From Symbiodinium natans (taxonomy: Eukaryota > Sar > Dinophyceae > Suessiales > Symbiodiniaceae), in NCBI GenBank assembly GCA_905221605.1, contig CAJNDS010002806.1, positions 186,001-250,000 on the forward strand: 64,000 nt of DNA, given 5' to 3'. The position numbers and the translations under genes are program-made. Positions 23,542 through 37,200 of the stretch are shown one piece after another; within the stretch, counting starts at the first letter, position 1, and each line of letters begins with the position of its first letter. The notes under the pieces were generated by a model. That model was not told the origin of the DNA and did not search any database. It saw only the letters and a program-made list of their open reading frames with translations.

Positions 23542-24647
23542 CGGGTTGACATTTTGGGTCGCGGTTTGCCTGGTAGGTCGCGTTGCTTGTTGCTGGGTGT
23601 TGGCTGGCGGAGCCTGGGGGTTTGTTGCGAGACTGGTATTTGCTTGGCCGCCGGACGTTGCCGCGCCTGGATGAGCCGTGCGTGGGGGAGGGGAGGCCTC
23701 GAAGCCCCTTGAAAGAAAAGAAGAAAGACATCGATCACATGCCTCCGTCGCCAAGTCGGCAATAGAGCCCGCCCCCTTCCACCCCTGACAACCGGCAGAC
23801 TCGGCCAACTGCTGCTGAGCTTAACCGTTTCAGTTTTGCCTCCTCCGGGCGGGAGAGAAAAGACAGTTGTGCTGCTCAGCCACCGGGTGGGAGCCAAAAT
23901 GGGTGGCAGCCCTGGCCAGCTGCTTTTCACTGAGACTGAAATTTGATTTCGGGCGCATCGGGGAGGAGGTCCCTGATTGCCTAGGCTCGCAGATGCTCGC
24001 AGGACGAGGGCAAGATTTAAGAAAGGGGACTGGAGTCTGAATGTATTGAGAGTCGCTACTTGCTGCCGACAAGGAGCATACAATGGCATACAATTCGAAT
24101 ATGTTCGGAATCAAGTCGAACAGCAAGGGACCTGCTGGCGTTGCAAGCGTCTGTGAAGTATTCAGCTGAGCCAGGCTTCGCCTTGCTCAACACCCTGTGG
24201 CACTCCATGCGCTACCCCACTACAGGTCCTTGGGATGCATGGATACTGCTGGGATGTGGTTGGCTGTGGTTGGTTTATGTCCGACAAGAGGAGGATGTGT
24301 CGTCTGACCAAATTAGCTGTGCTCCTGTCACGCACGCATCTTGTCTGTGCACCTGTCATGGTGATGTGATACAGCCAAGCTTTGTCAAACACTCTTTTCA
24401 AGTTCCTTTGAAGCCCCAGCTTTCTTCCTCACCAGGCGGAACGCCCACCAGAGTATCCAGGATCTTGCGGGCAGGGCGGCCAGCACATGCACATCACAAT
24501 CTGGAACATGGCCTGGGCAGCTGTTGTCTGCCAGGACTGGCCAGAAATGGATCACAGCCCGCCTGCCAGAAGTTTGCAGGATGTTGAAAGCTACTGCGAG
24601 CATGCCGAACAGACGGTGGCGTTGTTTCCACAGCAGTGACTGAGCAG

Positions 24648-24749
24648 TGAACACTGGCGTACATGTGTCCTGCGGCTGTTGAGTGCGGTATGCAGAAGCG
24701 TTGTGCATCTGGAGCAAACACGTGTGAGGAGCGGGCGAGAGCTGCACAG
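24648..24749 (+). CDS. Exon-like run with strong GT donor
   Basis: Reads EHWRTCVLRLLSAVCRSVVH and on before a textbook GTAAGC donor at 24750. A second frame of the same bases is Cys-rich and also open, so the frame is not certain. Upstream, 24437-24640 is also open in more than one frame. Confidence 0.3.
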
Positions 24750-24991
24750 GTAAGCTTCATTGACAAAAACCTGCCTTTTCAGCCTGCTGAGGTCGACCAT
24801 CATCACAGCACAGCTGAAGGCTTTCTGAAAATGAGCTAGAGTGGCAATGACTGCGCACGCATGTGAACGGGCAACGTACCTTCAATGTTGCAAGGACTGC
24901 TGCAATCTGCTGCATCTTTGCAGAGTTGTGAAGATGGAAAGATGACGAAAGTAATTACATGCTAAATGCGCTGCACCCTTCGTCTCTTCAG

Positions 24992-25219
24992 GGAGTGCCG
25001 TGTCACAGCCCATCGACTCCAGTGAGGATGCCGAGGCTAGTTTGCCAGTTTGCCAAGCTGCCATGCACCACTCTTGGAGTTGCTTCTCATGAACCTGTAA
25101 ATCTGGGCATATCTGCGCCACCACTGAGGGCGATGTCGCCTCCTTTTGCAAGTCCAGTCCGGGCTGGTGCGTGCGGTACCCGGTGGGAAGCAGCATCGCC
25201 GACTACCGAAGCAAAGAAG
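24992..25219 (+). CDS. Two exon-like runs around a 72-base intron
   Basis: 24992-25056 (SAVSQPIDSSEDAEASLPVC) and 25129-25219 (GDVASFCKSSPGWCVRYPVG and on to SKEV) are in the same frame. Between them lie a TGA and a plausible GC...AG intron of 72 bases, similar in size to several DYRK introns. The frame may continue after another TGA at 25252 (ALAEAKHIRLVIQIPL), perhaps across another short intron. Cys/Ser-rich. Family unknown. Confidence 0.35.
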
Positions 25220-26161
25220 TCGGAACGACCTTCGCCAATGAAATTGCGAACTGAAACGCACTTGCAGAAGCCAAGCATATTCGCCTCGTGATTCAGATTC
25301 CCTTGACCCAGCTTTGTTCACAAGCTTTTTGCCAGGGCTAGCCCGGGCTCGCCACTTCCTGGGCTGATCCAGGCCGCCGACACCGACACGCCCTGCATTG
25401 TTAACGCATGCAGGGAGTTTTTGTTGGAGCTTGTGTTTGAGCCCTCCTTTTGCGTCAGCCGGGTTGGCCAAGTGTCACGCAGGATCATCGGCGCCTCCGA
25501 GCAATTGCCACTCCTCTACGAGCGGAGGCTTGCACTGGAACCCTTCGGAAGCCTGAACCATATGGTCAGTTCTCGAAATTAGGGTCCCTTTTAGGGTACC
25601 CCAAATAAAGGGCCGCCTTATACTTTGGACCCCCAAAAGGACCATAATTTAGAGAGATCGCAATATATGTTCCCTCCCATGTTCCTTCCCTTCAACAAAT
25701 TGCAGCTGAATGGAGTTGGACGTGCCTTGTTGAGCTGCAGAAGAGTCTTGGCAGTGCCTAGATCAAGCATGCCTTTCCAGGTCTTCCGGTAAGTTGGTTT
25801 GCGGTCTTGTGGCTTGTGGGAGCCGCAAGGGGGGCATCTGACCCACTGAAAGTCAAGGCAACAGCAAGCAACACCAAAAGCATCTGCATCTGCATTTGGT
25901 TCTGCTTCCCAGCTGCAGCTTTGCAGGAGCAGTCTGGGGCATGGTCAAGGGAGCCAGTGCCCAAGCAGCCAGACTCCGGCATCTGCTCAGGGGGCCAGCA
26001 ATGATTAATGATTCAGTACTGTTTCTGATAACGAAAGTACAGCTGAACTTCAGAGCTTTGGGAAGCCACCGCAGTTCGGTGCTCATCGTTCCACCCGCCG
26101 CGATGACCCGTATGTATCCTCGCAAGTCGTTTTGGAGGCCCCTAGCAACGGCCAGTGCTTA

Positions 26162-26432
26162 GGTGGATCCTGCAGCTCTGCCCAGAGGGAGATGAGGCCG
26201 AGCGCAGGTTTGAGCTAACTTTCAAGTCCCAGATGCGACTGCAGAATCTGGAGAATACTGGAAGCAGGCCCTTTTCCTGGGTCGCGTGCGGCTGCTGGAC
26301 AGGCCGGGGGTGCGAAAACACAAGAAGGGAGAGCTTCTCGACGGTATCAAGCCTTGTAGTGAGCTCATCAGAAGTGCCAGGCACTCTGTCACCAGCATTG
26401 ACGACGCTGTGGACAGCCTCAACCGAAGACTT
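26162..26432 (+). CDS. Two phase-matched exon-like runs
   Basis: 26162-26244 (WILQLCPEGDEAERRFELTF, then KSQMRL) follows AG|G and would end at a GA donor. 26381-26432 (HSVTSIDDAVDSLNRRL) also starts with AG|G and fits the phase. Charged helical character. The sequence between is open in another frame (ALFLGRVRLLDRPGVRKHKK), so an alternative model exists. No family recognised. Confidence 0.35.
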
Positions 26433-28157
26433 GTCTGGTGTCCAGAGGAGCTTTCAAATTGTCGCTCATGCGGTGCAAAGCCTCGAGTCGATCCGCAACA
26501 TGCTGCTGCTGTGTGAAGGGCATCGGCATGAGAGTCGCTGAAGCAGAGGACATCTGCGCAGTGTTCAATGCTTCGGACCGCACGTACTACCTGCGGCGCT
26601 GGCATGTTTGCAGCGCAATGTCCCAAGATGTCCCAAGCTTAACCGTCTGAGACCTCAAGCAACTTGCCCCAGCTCGAGCGCTGCAAGATCAGCCCTTCCT
26701 TGCCAGAGTCATGCTCGCCCCGAGCACGCTGGCTGCTGTTGTTCGCGTGTGTTCACTTCATGCCCCCACCCCCACCATTGTTGCAGGCAGGGGGCTCCGT
26801 AACTGGAAACCTGTGGACTTGCCCGTGCGGCCGGAGTATGAGCCGGCATGCAGCGCCTGCGGTTTGATATCAGCAAATAAGGATACATGTCTACTTCTCG
26901 GGCCCCTTGGCCCAGAAGGATTGAACAACTACGAGGAGGGGGGGGGGGGTAAAAGCAAGTTTAGCAAATTGGGTTCTGAAATTGCGACATTACATTACGG
27001 GGAGGATTCTAAACGTAAGGTCAACATCAGGCGCCAGATCACCACTCGTTGTGCTGGCAGCCGCGAACCCCGAAACTGTGAAGGCGCTCTTCTCGGGTTT
27101 TGTTTTGCTCCTTCGCCCGCCGTCCCGGCAATCGTTGCCCCCGACACACAGAGACGCTAACTTTGAGACCTCACCGCGACGCCTGAAGCCTGAAGATGGC
27201 ATTTGCAACGTCATCTCGGTGAAGCCTCCTCGCTACAAAGAGTTGCAGGGCTGTAGCGTCGGGATAGTGTCGGGATGCGGTCAGCTACGAGCCGCCGAAA
27301 GCATCCACAAAGCCCGCCATGCCCCCTTTTGATTGTGTGGCATGACAGGCTTTATCGCTCAGGCTGCCGGGAGCAGGCGCGCGTGACCACTTGCACTTCT
27401 TTGCACCTGGACCTGTCTTCTCATATGGTCCATGTGCGACTGAGATGTTGGCTTGGAGCCTGCACGACAGATCAGCCCTCCCGACCGTAAGCAAGCCACA
27501 GCACCTGGCACCCTGAGCAACATGAAACGTGCCTCCAAGCCCTAAACCGAAGCCCCCCAAGTCCCACTAAGGAAGCTGTGTGACCAAGGGGGTGGGGCAA
27601 AGGAAGACGCTGTTTGTCCTTCATGAAATGCATCAGTGAGGAGCCTGACCAGCAACAAGCTTGATTCGCAGAAGGAGAAGTTTGGGGCAGCTTTGGGTTT
27701 TTGGATGGAGTGGGCTGACAATCAGTCCAGCACCGAATGGCGGCTCCTCCCCCTCCGCATTCGTGGCTGCCACTAACGCATGCTACATGCTGGGGCAAGC
27801 TTCCGGGTGCGCCTCGTCGACCTTAATGGGATCCCGAGGAGAAGCCAGTGTCATCTGATATCAGCTGTTTAACCTGCAGGGCAGACTGGGCAGACCTCGA
27901 ACGCCCTCAAGATCCCTCAAGGCAGAGGGTTTAGTCCTGCAAGGCTCTGAAACACTTCGGGCGCCCGCGCGACGATGCCAAGGACCTGAAGCCGAAGCAA
28001 AGCGGTCGTACGGCTTGCATATCCTTACCATATCCAGCAAGTGCCCTTGTTGAAGCACGTTCAAAAATCTATGACATGAGCACTTCGGAGTGCTGCATAA
28101 ATCGATACTGCCAGCAGTCTTGCAGGCATGCAGACATCTTTGTTATGTGATTTGAAG

Positions 28158-29439
28158 ATCTGGGGAACTGGATGGTTTGCGCATCTGGTTAGAGGCAACA
28201 CAGGAGGATTTGGTGATTCTTTTCATTGAAAGGATTCTCGCGCTGCTTAAACCTCGCCAGTTCGGAGTGCCGGCTTGACAGGACCCACGCAGCCCAGCTG
28301 CGGCGTTGCTTCGGCAGGCTGGTTCTGGTGTCCTCGGGTCTTGTGGACGATAGAATCCGTCAGACACTGTCGAACTCCAAGGCAGTTGTCTCAAGCCACT
28401 CTAATGCTCTAATGTTAACCGCTCACTGCTAAAAAAAATGGTTGACAAGTAGCACTGACAATCTGATCGCAAATCTCGCGCCAATCAGCCGCGACGTCAG
28501 GAAAGTCTCCAAGGCAGGCTGGCCGCACTATCAGTGAAAAGTGCATGACAGGGCAGGGTAGAAATGTCCCAAAAAGAGACCTGGTTTTATTGGGTAGCCT
28601 TTCTTCGGCCAAGCATACGTGAATGTACGATCAGCTCGCAGGCATCGGGGGTACCCCGGGGGTACTTACTTACTGTACAAAGGCCCATGAAGGCCCCGAA
28701 GTCGTTCAGCCTGTCAGGACCTCCGACCCGTGGAAGTTTCGGAGCAACTCCGGGCGAGGCGATCCGAATCTTTGCTTGGTAACAAGGAAGCTTGAATAAA
28801 TTGGGGGCAGTTCCCATTTCGCAACATGAGAAGCTGTTTAATTAGGACCCAGAATCCATGCAGATGCTGCAACTGCAGAAATTCTTCACTCCGTTCACTC
28901 TGCCAGGACAAAGAGTGTCTGGAACGATCTTGTATCAGTCTCCGTGAATCTTGATTCTTGACATACTTGACATAGCGTGTCAATGATGGCCCGCAGGTCT
29001 TCAGGCTGAACTCCCTAGCTGCGCAAGGAATGCAGATGCAGTTCCAGCACATGAAGCCAGAGGAGCTTCCCTTCCTTGCAGCATACCGAAAGATCATAGC
29101 ATGAGATGGCGATTCTTGTGAGGAGCGGAGTCCTCCCAGCAAGCCAAGCTCCAAGATACCAGGCCCCGGGATATAGTTCGGTGTGGTGATTGTTGTGGTT
29201 GTTGCTGTTGTTGTTGGTGGTAGTGTCGTTGTCGTCGTTGTTGTTATTGTTGCCCGAGGCTAGTTCCGATTGAAGTTTGTTCCCCACGACAACCCCATCG
29301 CAACAGTGGAGATGCACCTCAGCGGTCCAGTCTCTGAGCTCCATGTTCGCTGTGGGCAACCTTTCACTTTGGCAGTGTGGGTTCAATCGGAACCAAGCAA
29401 ATTGGTTCTTCCACAACTTGAGACAGCATGAAGGGCACG
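28158..29439 (+). CDS. Three exon-like runs, possibly one gene
   Basis: 28158-28259 (SGELDGLRIWLEATQEDLVI then LFIERILALLKPRQ, GT donor); 29028 to about 29101 (MQMQFQHMKPEELPFLAAYR, AG|G start); about 29268-29438 (FVPHDNPIATVEMHLSGPVS then LHVRCGQPFTLAVWVQSEPS). Third positions are GC-rich. The last piece looks like a beta-sandwich. They could be N-terminal exons of the kinase that follows on the same strand, but no joint could be proved. Confidence 0.35.
29170..29260 (+). repeat. GTT/GTC/GGT trinucleotide tract
   Basis: Imperfect (GTT)n and (GTC)n run (TTGTTGTGGTTGTTGCTGTT and on). It makes the Asn/His/Asp-rich part of a minus-strand open frame, which is not a gene. Confidence 0.8.
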
Positions 29440-31244
29440 AGAAGGGCACAAGAGGGGCATGCAAACAGCGGCTCATCAGGGTGCAGCGTTGCTGCCAGCG
29501 AGCGCTCGCATTGCAATGCTTGTTGGACATGTTGCCGTCTAACCTGATACTGGCTTTGACGTATTGAGCATTGTGGACAGGATCCCCACCGGTGCCATCC
29601 TTTCTGCCCCCGACAACAGGCCTGGGCCAGTTTGGCCGATCTTTCAGGGCCACGTCTCTTTTCCGCTGACCGAACTGATTGATAGCAGCTGCAACTAGTG
29701 CCATCACGTCTCTTGACTCTTGAGCTGAGCGAATGCAGCCTTTGCAGGAGATACAGCTGGGTCCTCAGACGGCTTTGAAGAACCTGCTGCGCTTGCACGA
29801 TGCCTGAGGCGTTTGGACAACTGTACCAGAGCAATCCTATGCATACCTACGTGTAGCTGCTCTTGAAAGTTGACAAGTCCGGGGCATCATCAAAGTCTTC
29901 GGCTGCGCTCCTTCGTCGATTTTTTCGGGCCCCACACAGCCCCCGACGCGAGGGTATCATGTGCGAAACGACAGCGATAAAATGCACGAGGACAAATTAC
30001 AGAACTCAACAGGGCAAGGCACTTTGCGCAGTTTGAGGCTTGCATGTCTTGAAACCTTCAATCTGCATGCTTCCTGGCGGAGCGTTTTGGAATGGCAAAG
30101 TCGTATAAGGACTTTGTTGTAACCTGCATTGCGATTCAATTTCTTATCAGAAGCATTTTGTTGGTGTTGCAGCCTGAGAGCTACTAGTAGATGTGTAGGA
30201 GACTGTCCCAGGGCGCTGCTCGCTTCGCAAGTCCAGTCCGACGGGCCTGGCAGGCCTGCGTAGAGTCTCTTCGAGTCTGGCTAGACCCTTAGAGACACAT
30301 GATCTCGACCTGGACAGAAACTGGGGAGTGCTTTGAGCCGACTAGAAGCATCCGGGCCATTTGCTTTCAACACGCCCGGCTTTTGACCCCTCACTCACTT
30401 GTGCCCTCGGACGGCCTCCCAGCTTGTACTGTAGGTTCGGGGATTCAGAAAGCAGGTTGCCCGGCACTGCAATTGCACACATTGCGCTGGCACATAGCTC
30501 GTGTTGTTTGCCCCATCTCGACTTTATAGCCAATTTATAGCATGTAATGTGGCAGCGCTATGGAGAGTTTATGCGGCTCAGAGCTAGCTTGTGCCCTGGT
30601 ACGTGCGGTTTTCTATTCCTTGCAGGCCTGCAGGCGGGGGCAATCTGAGAATTGGAGAGCCAGAAAGCCCCTGCCTAAGTCGACAGTGGGCACAGGGAGC
30701 GCCGGGAACGCAGGCGTTGATCACTTTGTGCGGCTCTTGACTGCAAGAAGGTGTCTCCTGTCAGTTCTGCCATGAGGCCCTTGGTGACCAAATCCCCAAT
30801 CAAGGCACACGCAAGTTCGGTGTACTCTTGAAGTCTCGGCTGTAGGTTTGGGTATCGACTTTGCTTGTCACACTTGACAGGTGGAGGCTCCCATGCCCGT
30901 CCCAACAAGGCCGGGGCCACGACATCTGCAACATACGCTGCAGCTGTCGCCATTCCATGGCCTTCTGGCTTGCTTTAGATACTTTAGGTCACTACGATAG
31001 CCCTGTGGCACAGGTTCTTTTGCATTCTTCCTCGAGTTGCCGTTAGGTGCTGCATCTCCACTCCGCGGGAGGCGCTGGAGAGGCACTACAGTGACTGGAA
31101 GTCAGCTTAAAGCAACGGTGGAAGCAGTCTGCAAACCGCAAGCTTCAAACAACCATAGCTGACGTCCCAGAAGCATTGTCTAAATGCTACCTTGCAACAT
31201 CCTTTGCTATCTTGTGCTGTGCTCCTGCTACTCTTGTTAGCAGG
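29440..31244. other. No gene recognised
   Basis: Nothing I can support beyond short frames open on both strands, such as 29740-29830. Probably intergenic, or 5' introns of the TKL kinase. Confidence 0.35.
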
Positions 31245-34200
31245 GACCTGACAGAGCCCGAGAAGGTGCAGAGGGGCAGAGGGGATTGCCACATGTTACG
31301 ATGCCCATCACCCTTCATGCCACCTTCCCGACCCTCGACACAGCAGGGAGAGAATATTAAGAAATAGGCAGGCTACGAGGCGTGCGGGAGATGGCAGGTG
31401 CGTTATGGCGAGCTGACCTTCGTCGAGCGATTGGGCAAAGGAGAGTTCGGCGAGGCCCAAGCAGAGCGTTGGAAGGTAAGCTGATTGTGTGACAGGGGCA
31501 GCGAGTTTCCCGCAAGCCAGCAAATTAACAACAAATTGGCCAAGCGTATTCTACTCCCTCCAATGCGCTTGCTGTAAGGTCTTTCGCGGCTTGTACCTCA
31601 ACAAGGAGGCAGCCCTTGTTGTTGCTACCATGACACATAGTGAGGGCTTGGTACCAACATCGAATCCATGCGAACAAGCTGGAACTTCTTGCTTCAGCAA
31701 TTGGCAGTACTTCAGTAATTGGCAGTAGCAGGTGGCTATCAAACAGCTTTTCTTTGACGAGAACATGACAGAGTTGGTGGTGCAGGACTGCCCGTTTCTG
31801 CAACATTCTCTTGCGCAGCTTTAAGTCCAAGAGCCATCTCACTCCAAGCCACACCAAGCAAGAAAACCACGAGACGTCCAGCACTTGTGACGTCCGCCGG
31901 CAAGCCTGACACGCAGGACTTGGCCAGAGAGATCGACTCCTTCCGCCACCTCAGTCACAAACGTCTGGCCGGATGGCTTGGCATGAAATATGTCTCACTC
32001 AAGCCATACTCTCACGGCGTTGATGGCCAAATGACAGTCTGCCTCTGAGGTTCGCTTCCTGGGCGCATGCTTAGACCTGCCCAACTTGTGCCTTGTCACA
32101 GAGCTCCTCGCCTGCAAAAACCAGACATGCAGAGCGGGGCTTCAGTCCGCAAGTTCTCCCAGTTCGTTCGTCAATAAAGGAAACATGGCGAGGCGCAATG
32201 AACAAATTTGCACGATTCATGACTTCTTGATCCCTACCCTACAGTGACCGGCGTGGGAGCCATGCTGTCGTTCTCGGACAGGTAGTTGAGGATACTTCGC
32301 AGGATTCTGTCGCAGTTGCACTGCAGGGACTGAAATTTTCCCCGGCGTTCTCACAAGAGGATATTCGTGGGGTTGGTCACTCCAGGGATGCTGATTCTCT
32401 TGTGGAGGTGGGCACTCCAAGTTTTTTGTCGCAAGAATCTAAACATAGCTCCAGAAACCCAGCCATCCAAAACAGAGCTGAGAGCTGAGCAGAGCCCAAA
32501 CTTTCCAATGGTTGCTGACAATACACATACCGCACGCACCAGCCCCGTTTCCGGGCTGCTGAAGGGCCCAGCTAGGCATGAGCTCCCCATCCAATCCAAC
32601 CTTGAGAAACCTGACCGCGAAAATGACAAGGTATATGCCAGGAGGGTCCCTTCACCACCTCTTGCACGTTCGGAGGCGAGAACCTGAGCATGCGATTGGT
32701 GGTACATGTGGTACCTTCGCAGCTGCCCAATAGGCAAATCAGAGTCACGACTGAGACTGAGGCAGAAATTGCCACCAAGCCACGCGATGAACATGTGCAT
32801 CCAGTGGCTCGGCCTTCATGGTTTTTTTTTAATGCTTTTGGTTCCATCTCTTTATTAGGCTTTCAACTTCCAGGGTCACTCCGGAGCAAGAATCACTGCG
32901 AGCCTTTTGTGCCAACCAAGGATTGCAGACGGTGTTTCGTGACCCTAGATCTCATGCCAGAGTCATCTCTCTGTTCCATGCTGAGCCTAGAATATCATGT
33001 CCGAAGGTACTTGCACAGCCAGAACCCAACCATCGTGCACCGCGATTTGAAGTCCTTGAATGTCGTGCTGGACCTGAGTTTGAACATCAAGGCCCAGCGT
33101 CCCGGAGTGCAGGGTAAGGGTTGAACTGCTGCGGGAATCCGTCCTGGCAAAATTCCGCTAATACCCGCCGCAAATGCCACTTCACTTGGTTCCACATCTA
33201 TGGCCATCCTTGCAGCCAGTCTTGAAGAAGCTTCTCGCTGTGTTTGCCTGCCTATCAACATCAGGATGAGTTGCGCATTGGTTCGTTCCGAGCCCGAGCG
33301 CTGGTGATTGCGACCAACCGGCAATTTGTGGCTCAAAAGATGAAGCAAGACGGAAGTCTAAGGTAGATAGGTTAAATTGGAATCTTTTAGTTTTTGTCCG
33401 CGGTCTTGAAAGCAAGGCGGGACCGAACCGGATTGAGGCTTCTTTGTCCAACTTGTCTCTTGGTTCAGGTTGCTCTTGCGGGAGCACTAGAATCGCTAAT
33501 AGAGCATATCAGAGCATGCTTGAGATTCTGAGATTCTTATGACCTTTCTGCGGATATCGCGGATCTGCGACAGTCGGTGCCTGCTTCATCCTTCCACTTC
33601 CTCGTGCCATCTTTGTTACTGGTAAGATATTACCCCCCCCCCTTCCCAACCTGCAGCGACCATCTGTGCAACCTGTTGCTCAGACTGGTGCTGACACAGC
33701 TGAACCATGGGCTGCTCTCAGAGACTCGGCCGCTACTTACCGGGAATGTTGCGCCAGGCTCTGGCGTATTATGCCAGTGTTTGGCTATCCCTTCACGCCG
33801 TTCTGCCATGAGCCTTTTCCATCCTTGTTGGTTGCCATGCCAAGGAGCTCAACGATTTCAGAGGCTTTGGGTCTTTCAGTTCGCATAGTTCGCTGTGCCG
33901 AGATGTGCAGAGTCATGCCACATGTCGCGGCAGCATTGAGGCAGGCATTCAGGAGAGTGTGGCGCGCAGGCCGAAGCAGTACGCCAACCTGCCCAACATG
34001 CCCACGCCTTCCCGACCAAGGAGGTCACGCGATTACATCTGGGAGCGTCTAGGATTTCTCCAATGAGAACACGCACTTACTGCAAGCTTGCTGTCATGTG
34101 CGCCAATAAGACGTCCATGAAGGCGCGCTGGAGTCAGTTGACCTCATGGCATCTCTTGGCCGTCAACATCAAACGTATACCAAGAGAAGAATTGCATCTC

Positions 34201-37200
34201 ACGATTTCATGCTTTAGCTTTCAATAGCTGTCAATCTGCATTCGACCATTCAGTGACAAGAATTTGCTCACTGTAACTCTCAGGAGTTCCTGTTTCCAAA
34301 TCCCTCAGTGCGTTTGAAGCTACGCTTGCAAAGAGGATTGAGACATAATTCTGTTCTCAGACTGCGTCGACCCCGCCAAAATAGAATGAGCAGCAAAGCC
34401 ATGTCGCCATGTCACCCAAGCCCGCACCTACCTAGACGCTTCAACCCCTTCCGTGCACATAATCTCGCATCTGCAAGATTGAGCCCGCACAGACTTGGCC
34501 CACTTCAGACGTATTGAGTTGGGGCGCAACCTGAGTGATCATGCCACAGGCTATTATGCGAAATCCGAATCTCCGTCAGGCCTGGAATCATTGTTCATCA
34601 ATTTTCGTCACCTCTGGCCTGAGCTCATAGCTTTCAGTGCATTCGACTTGCCTTACCCGTCAGCAAGCCCTTAAAGATTCTCTCAAGAAGTTTTTGCGAT
34701 CCGCACGCTGCCAGGCTCACTTCAAGACGACTGCTACATCGCTCGCCCCCGCAGAATCACCAGCCTCCGAAAGCGCTGTCCAGAAGCTAGAGGACATTCG
34801 GAGGCGCTTTGGCTTCCTTAACAGCTCTTGGTATTGAATGTCGTTCACTTCTTTGTTTCTTCATTCATTTTGTTGTGTCTAGGGCACTTCGAGATCTTGC
34901 GACTAGATACTGGGTCGAGATAGCCAGTCAGATTCAGCTGTTGCTAATGTTGTTAAATCTGTGCGGTTACGTGTGGAAATAAGATTACGTACACGGCTTC
35001 AGTTGAAAATGCAAGTGCGGGCGCACAAAGTTGCCGCTTGACCACTTATCGGACTTATCGCTCCTCTCAGTTGTCGTTGCCGTTGTCGAGGCACCATGTT
35101 AGAATCCAACGTGCTCCTCTCATCTTGCCATGCTGGAAAGACAGGATATGGGGCGGGGCAGTGGCGGGGCATACTTCAGGTGAGAACAGCATGTCAAATG
35201 CCACCCCTTCGCCGTTGAGATCTGTGAGGTTTCAAAAATGCTTGTGAGCTGAGAGGTTGGGATGATTTGGGGCAGCTCCCCCATTTGCCTTCAATGTGAC
35301 GTGTCTTTTTGGACTCGAAGGTCTTGTGAAGGTCTGCTCAAAGGAACCTGGGCTGTTGCAAACGTGCCTGATTTGTACCGTGTTGCTTGGCTTCGGCCTG
35401 GGATTGTTCTGGCTGCTTGTGCAGTGAAGAAATCAGAAATGAGTCGGTTGGTTTGGCCATTGGCTAATGCAAATGTGCCCGGCCTGTAACCTGTTGAACT
35501 GCGATAAAAGGTGGAGCTTATGTGCAGGCAAAGTTGCTGTGATTCATAGCGTTCGCAGCTTGTATCTGCAGCTTGTGAACAATGAGAAATGCTGGACCTG
35601 GAATAAGCTATTGAAAACAATCAGATATCAGTGGTATTATTCAGAAATAGGAACTTGTGAACAATCAGAAATTTGGCCCGCAGGCTCGGAAAGGTGAGGA
35701 ATGCTGCAAATGCCAGCATTCCTCGTCCGGAAAGCTTGTCTGATGATTCTTGAACTTACTATTGATGACGACTAAGTTTGAATCTGATGTTTACTAAGCT
35801 GTTCTGGCGATGCTCGACCCGAGGGGTGCAAGCTCAGGTGCGTTCTTCAGGTTGGTGATGGCACCTTGGCGGCAAGAGCTCTGAGGCAGTCGAGGGAAGT
35901 CTCAGTAAGATACACCTCATACTGCACTACTCCGTTGGGCTGTGGTGTGTGTCTTTGCCCGAGATCGCATGCTGGAGTGTGACGGGCCATCCCTCCAGAA
36001 GGACTACGATTCTTGGCAACACGAGGCCGCCATACTCTGCATTGTGGAGCTTGTGGCGGGAGTAGGTGAGAGATAGTCAGAGTGCTGGAAAGGTGGATGC
36101 CCACGACTTGAAGGCCATGAAAGACGGACATGCCGTTCCAGTCAACAGGACAGCATTCGCAGACTGCCGACTTTTGGTACATTCGATCAGCGGCCCGTGT
36201 CGGTGAGCATGTTTGCTTTTGACTGCGCTCGCTTGCCAGGACTGCTGACCAACACTTAGCAAAGAAGATGAAGTCTTCAATCAGCACGTCGGCTGAAGAA
36301 TATGGCAACATGTCGGACTGCGTTGTGGATACTCAGTCTGCAGGTTCCATGCAAGGTGCACTATGCAGTCTTCAGGGAAGCACGACAAGACTGTGTAACA
36401 AAACCCAAAAAGAAAGGGAATCATGAGAGCACAAGTGCCCGGAGTCATGTATAAGCTGCTACGACAAGCAACCTCTTGCGATATGCAATCTTGCAATATG
36501 CTGCGGGTCCTGTGGTGCAACGTGCATGTTTTGTGCGCTTCTGCAGGCGAGCTTACAGAGGATCCTGCCAAGCTCAAGCGCGCCGTGCAGCTTCGCCGCA
36601 TGTCACGCGAGGAGAGCGCACAGAAAGCGTTCTGGGTCAAAGAGAAGCGAGGAGATATCAGCATCACAGGGGGAGCCGACAGCTGAAGCGCGGGAATGCC
36701 ATGAGTTTGTGACAATGTTTCAAACCCAACTTCCTGAGAGGAGATTGCAGCTTACCGGAACGTTCTGTCGTTGAGCCTTGAATCTGTGGAGATGAGCTGG
36801 TCACTGCAGATCCGGATATCAGGATAGAAGGGAACATGAGGTGAACTCTTCCCTCCCAGAGCCCAGTGTATTCCACCGGACAGAGCTGCTTCTGGTTCAC
36901 AGTGGTTCTGTGTTGCGCAAATTTGTACATCTCCCGCAGGCGTGGTAAGGAGATGTAGGAGATTGCTTGAGAGTTGCACGGCAGACTCTTTCCTGCCATG
37001 TTTCTTTCCACTGCAATGCAGAGCCGAGCACACTCGCCTAGGAATGGCGTGGAGGGTTCCAAGGAAGAGAACAAGAACGCGAAAAAGAAGGAGCGACCGA
37101 AGCCGGGCTGCACTTAGCATGGCAAACAGCAAGTGCTGCGTGCGATGCTGGGCACAGCGGCCCTCCATTCACACGCGCAGCGCGGCTTGAGCAGGGGCAA

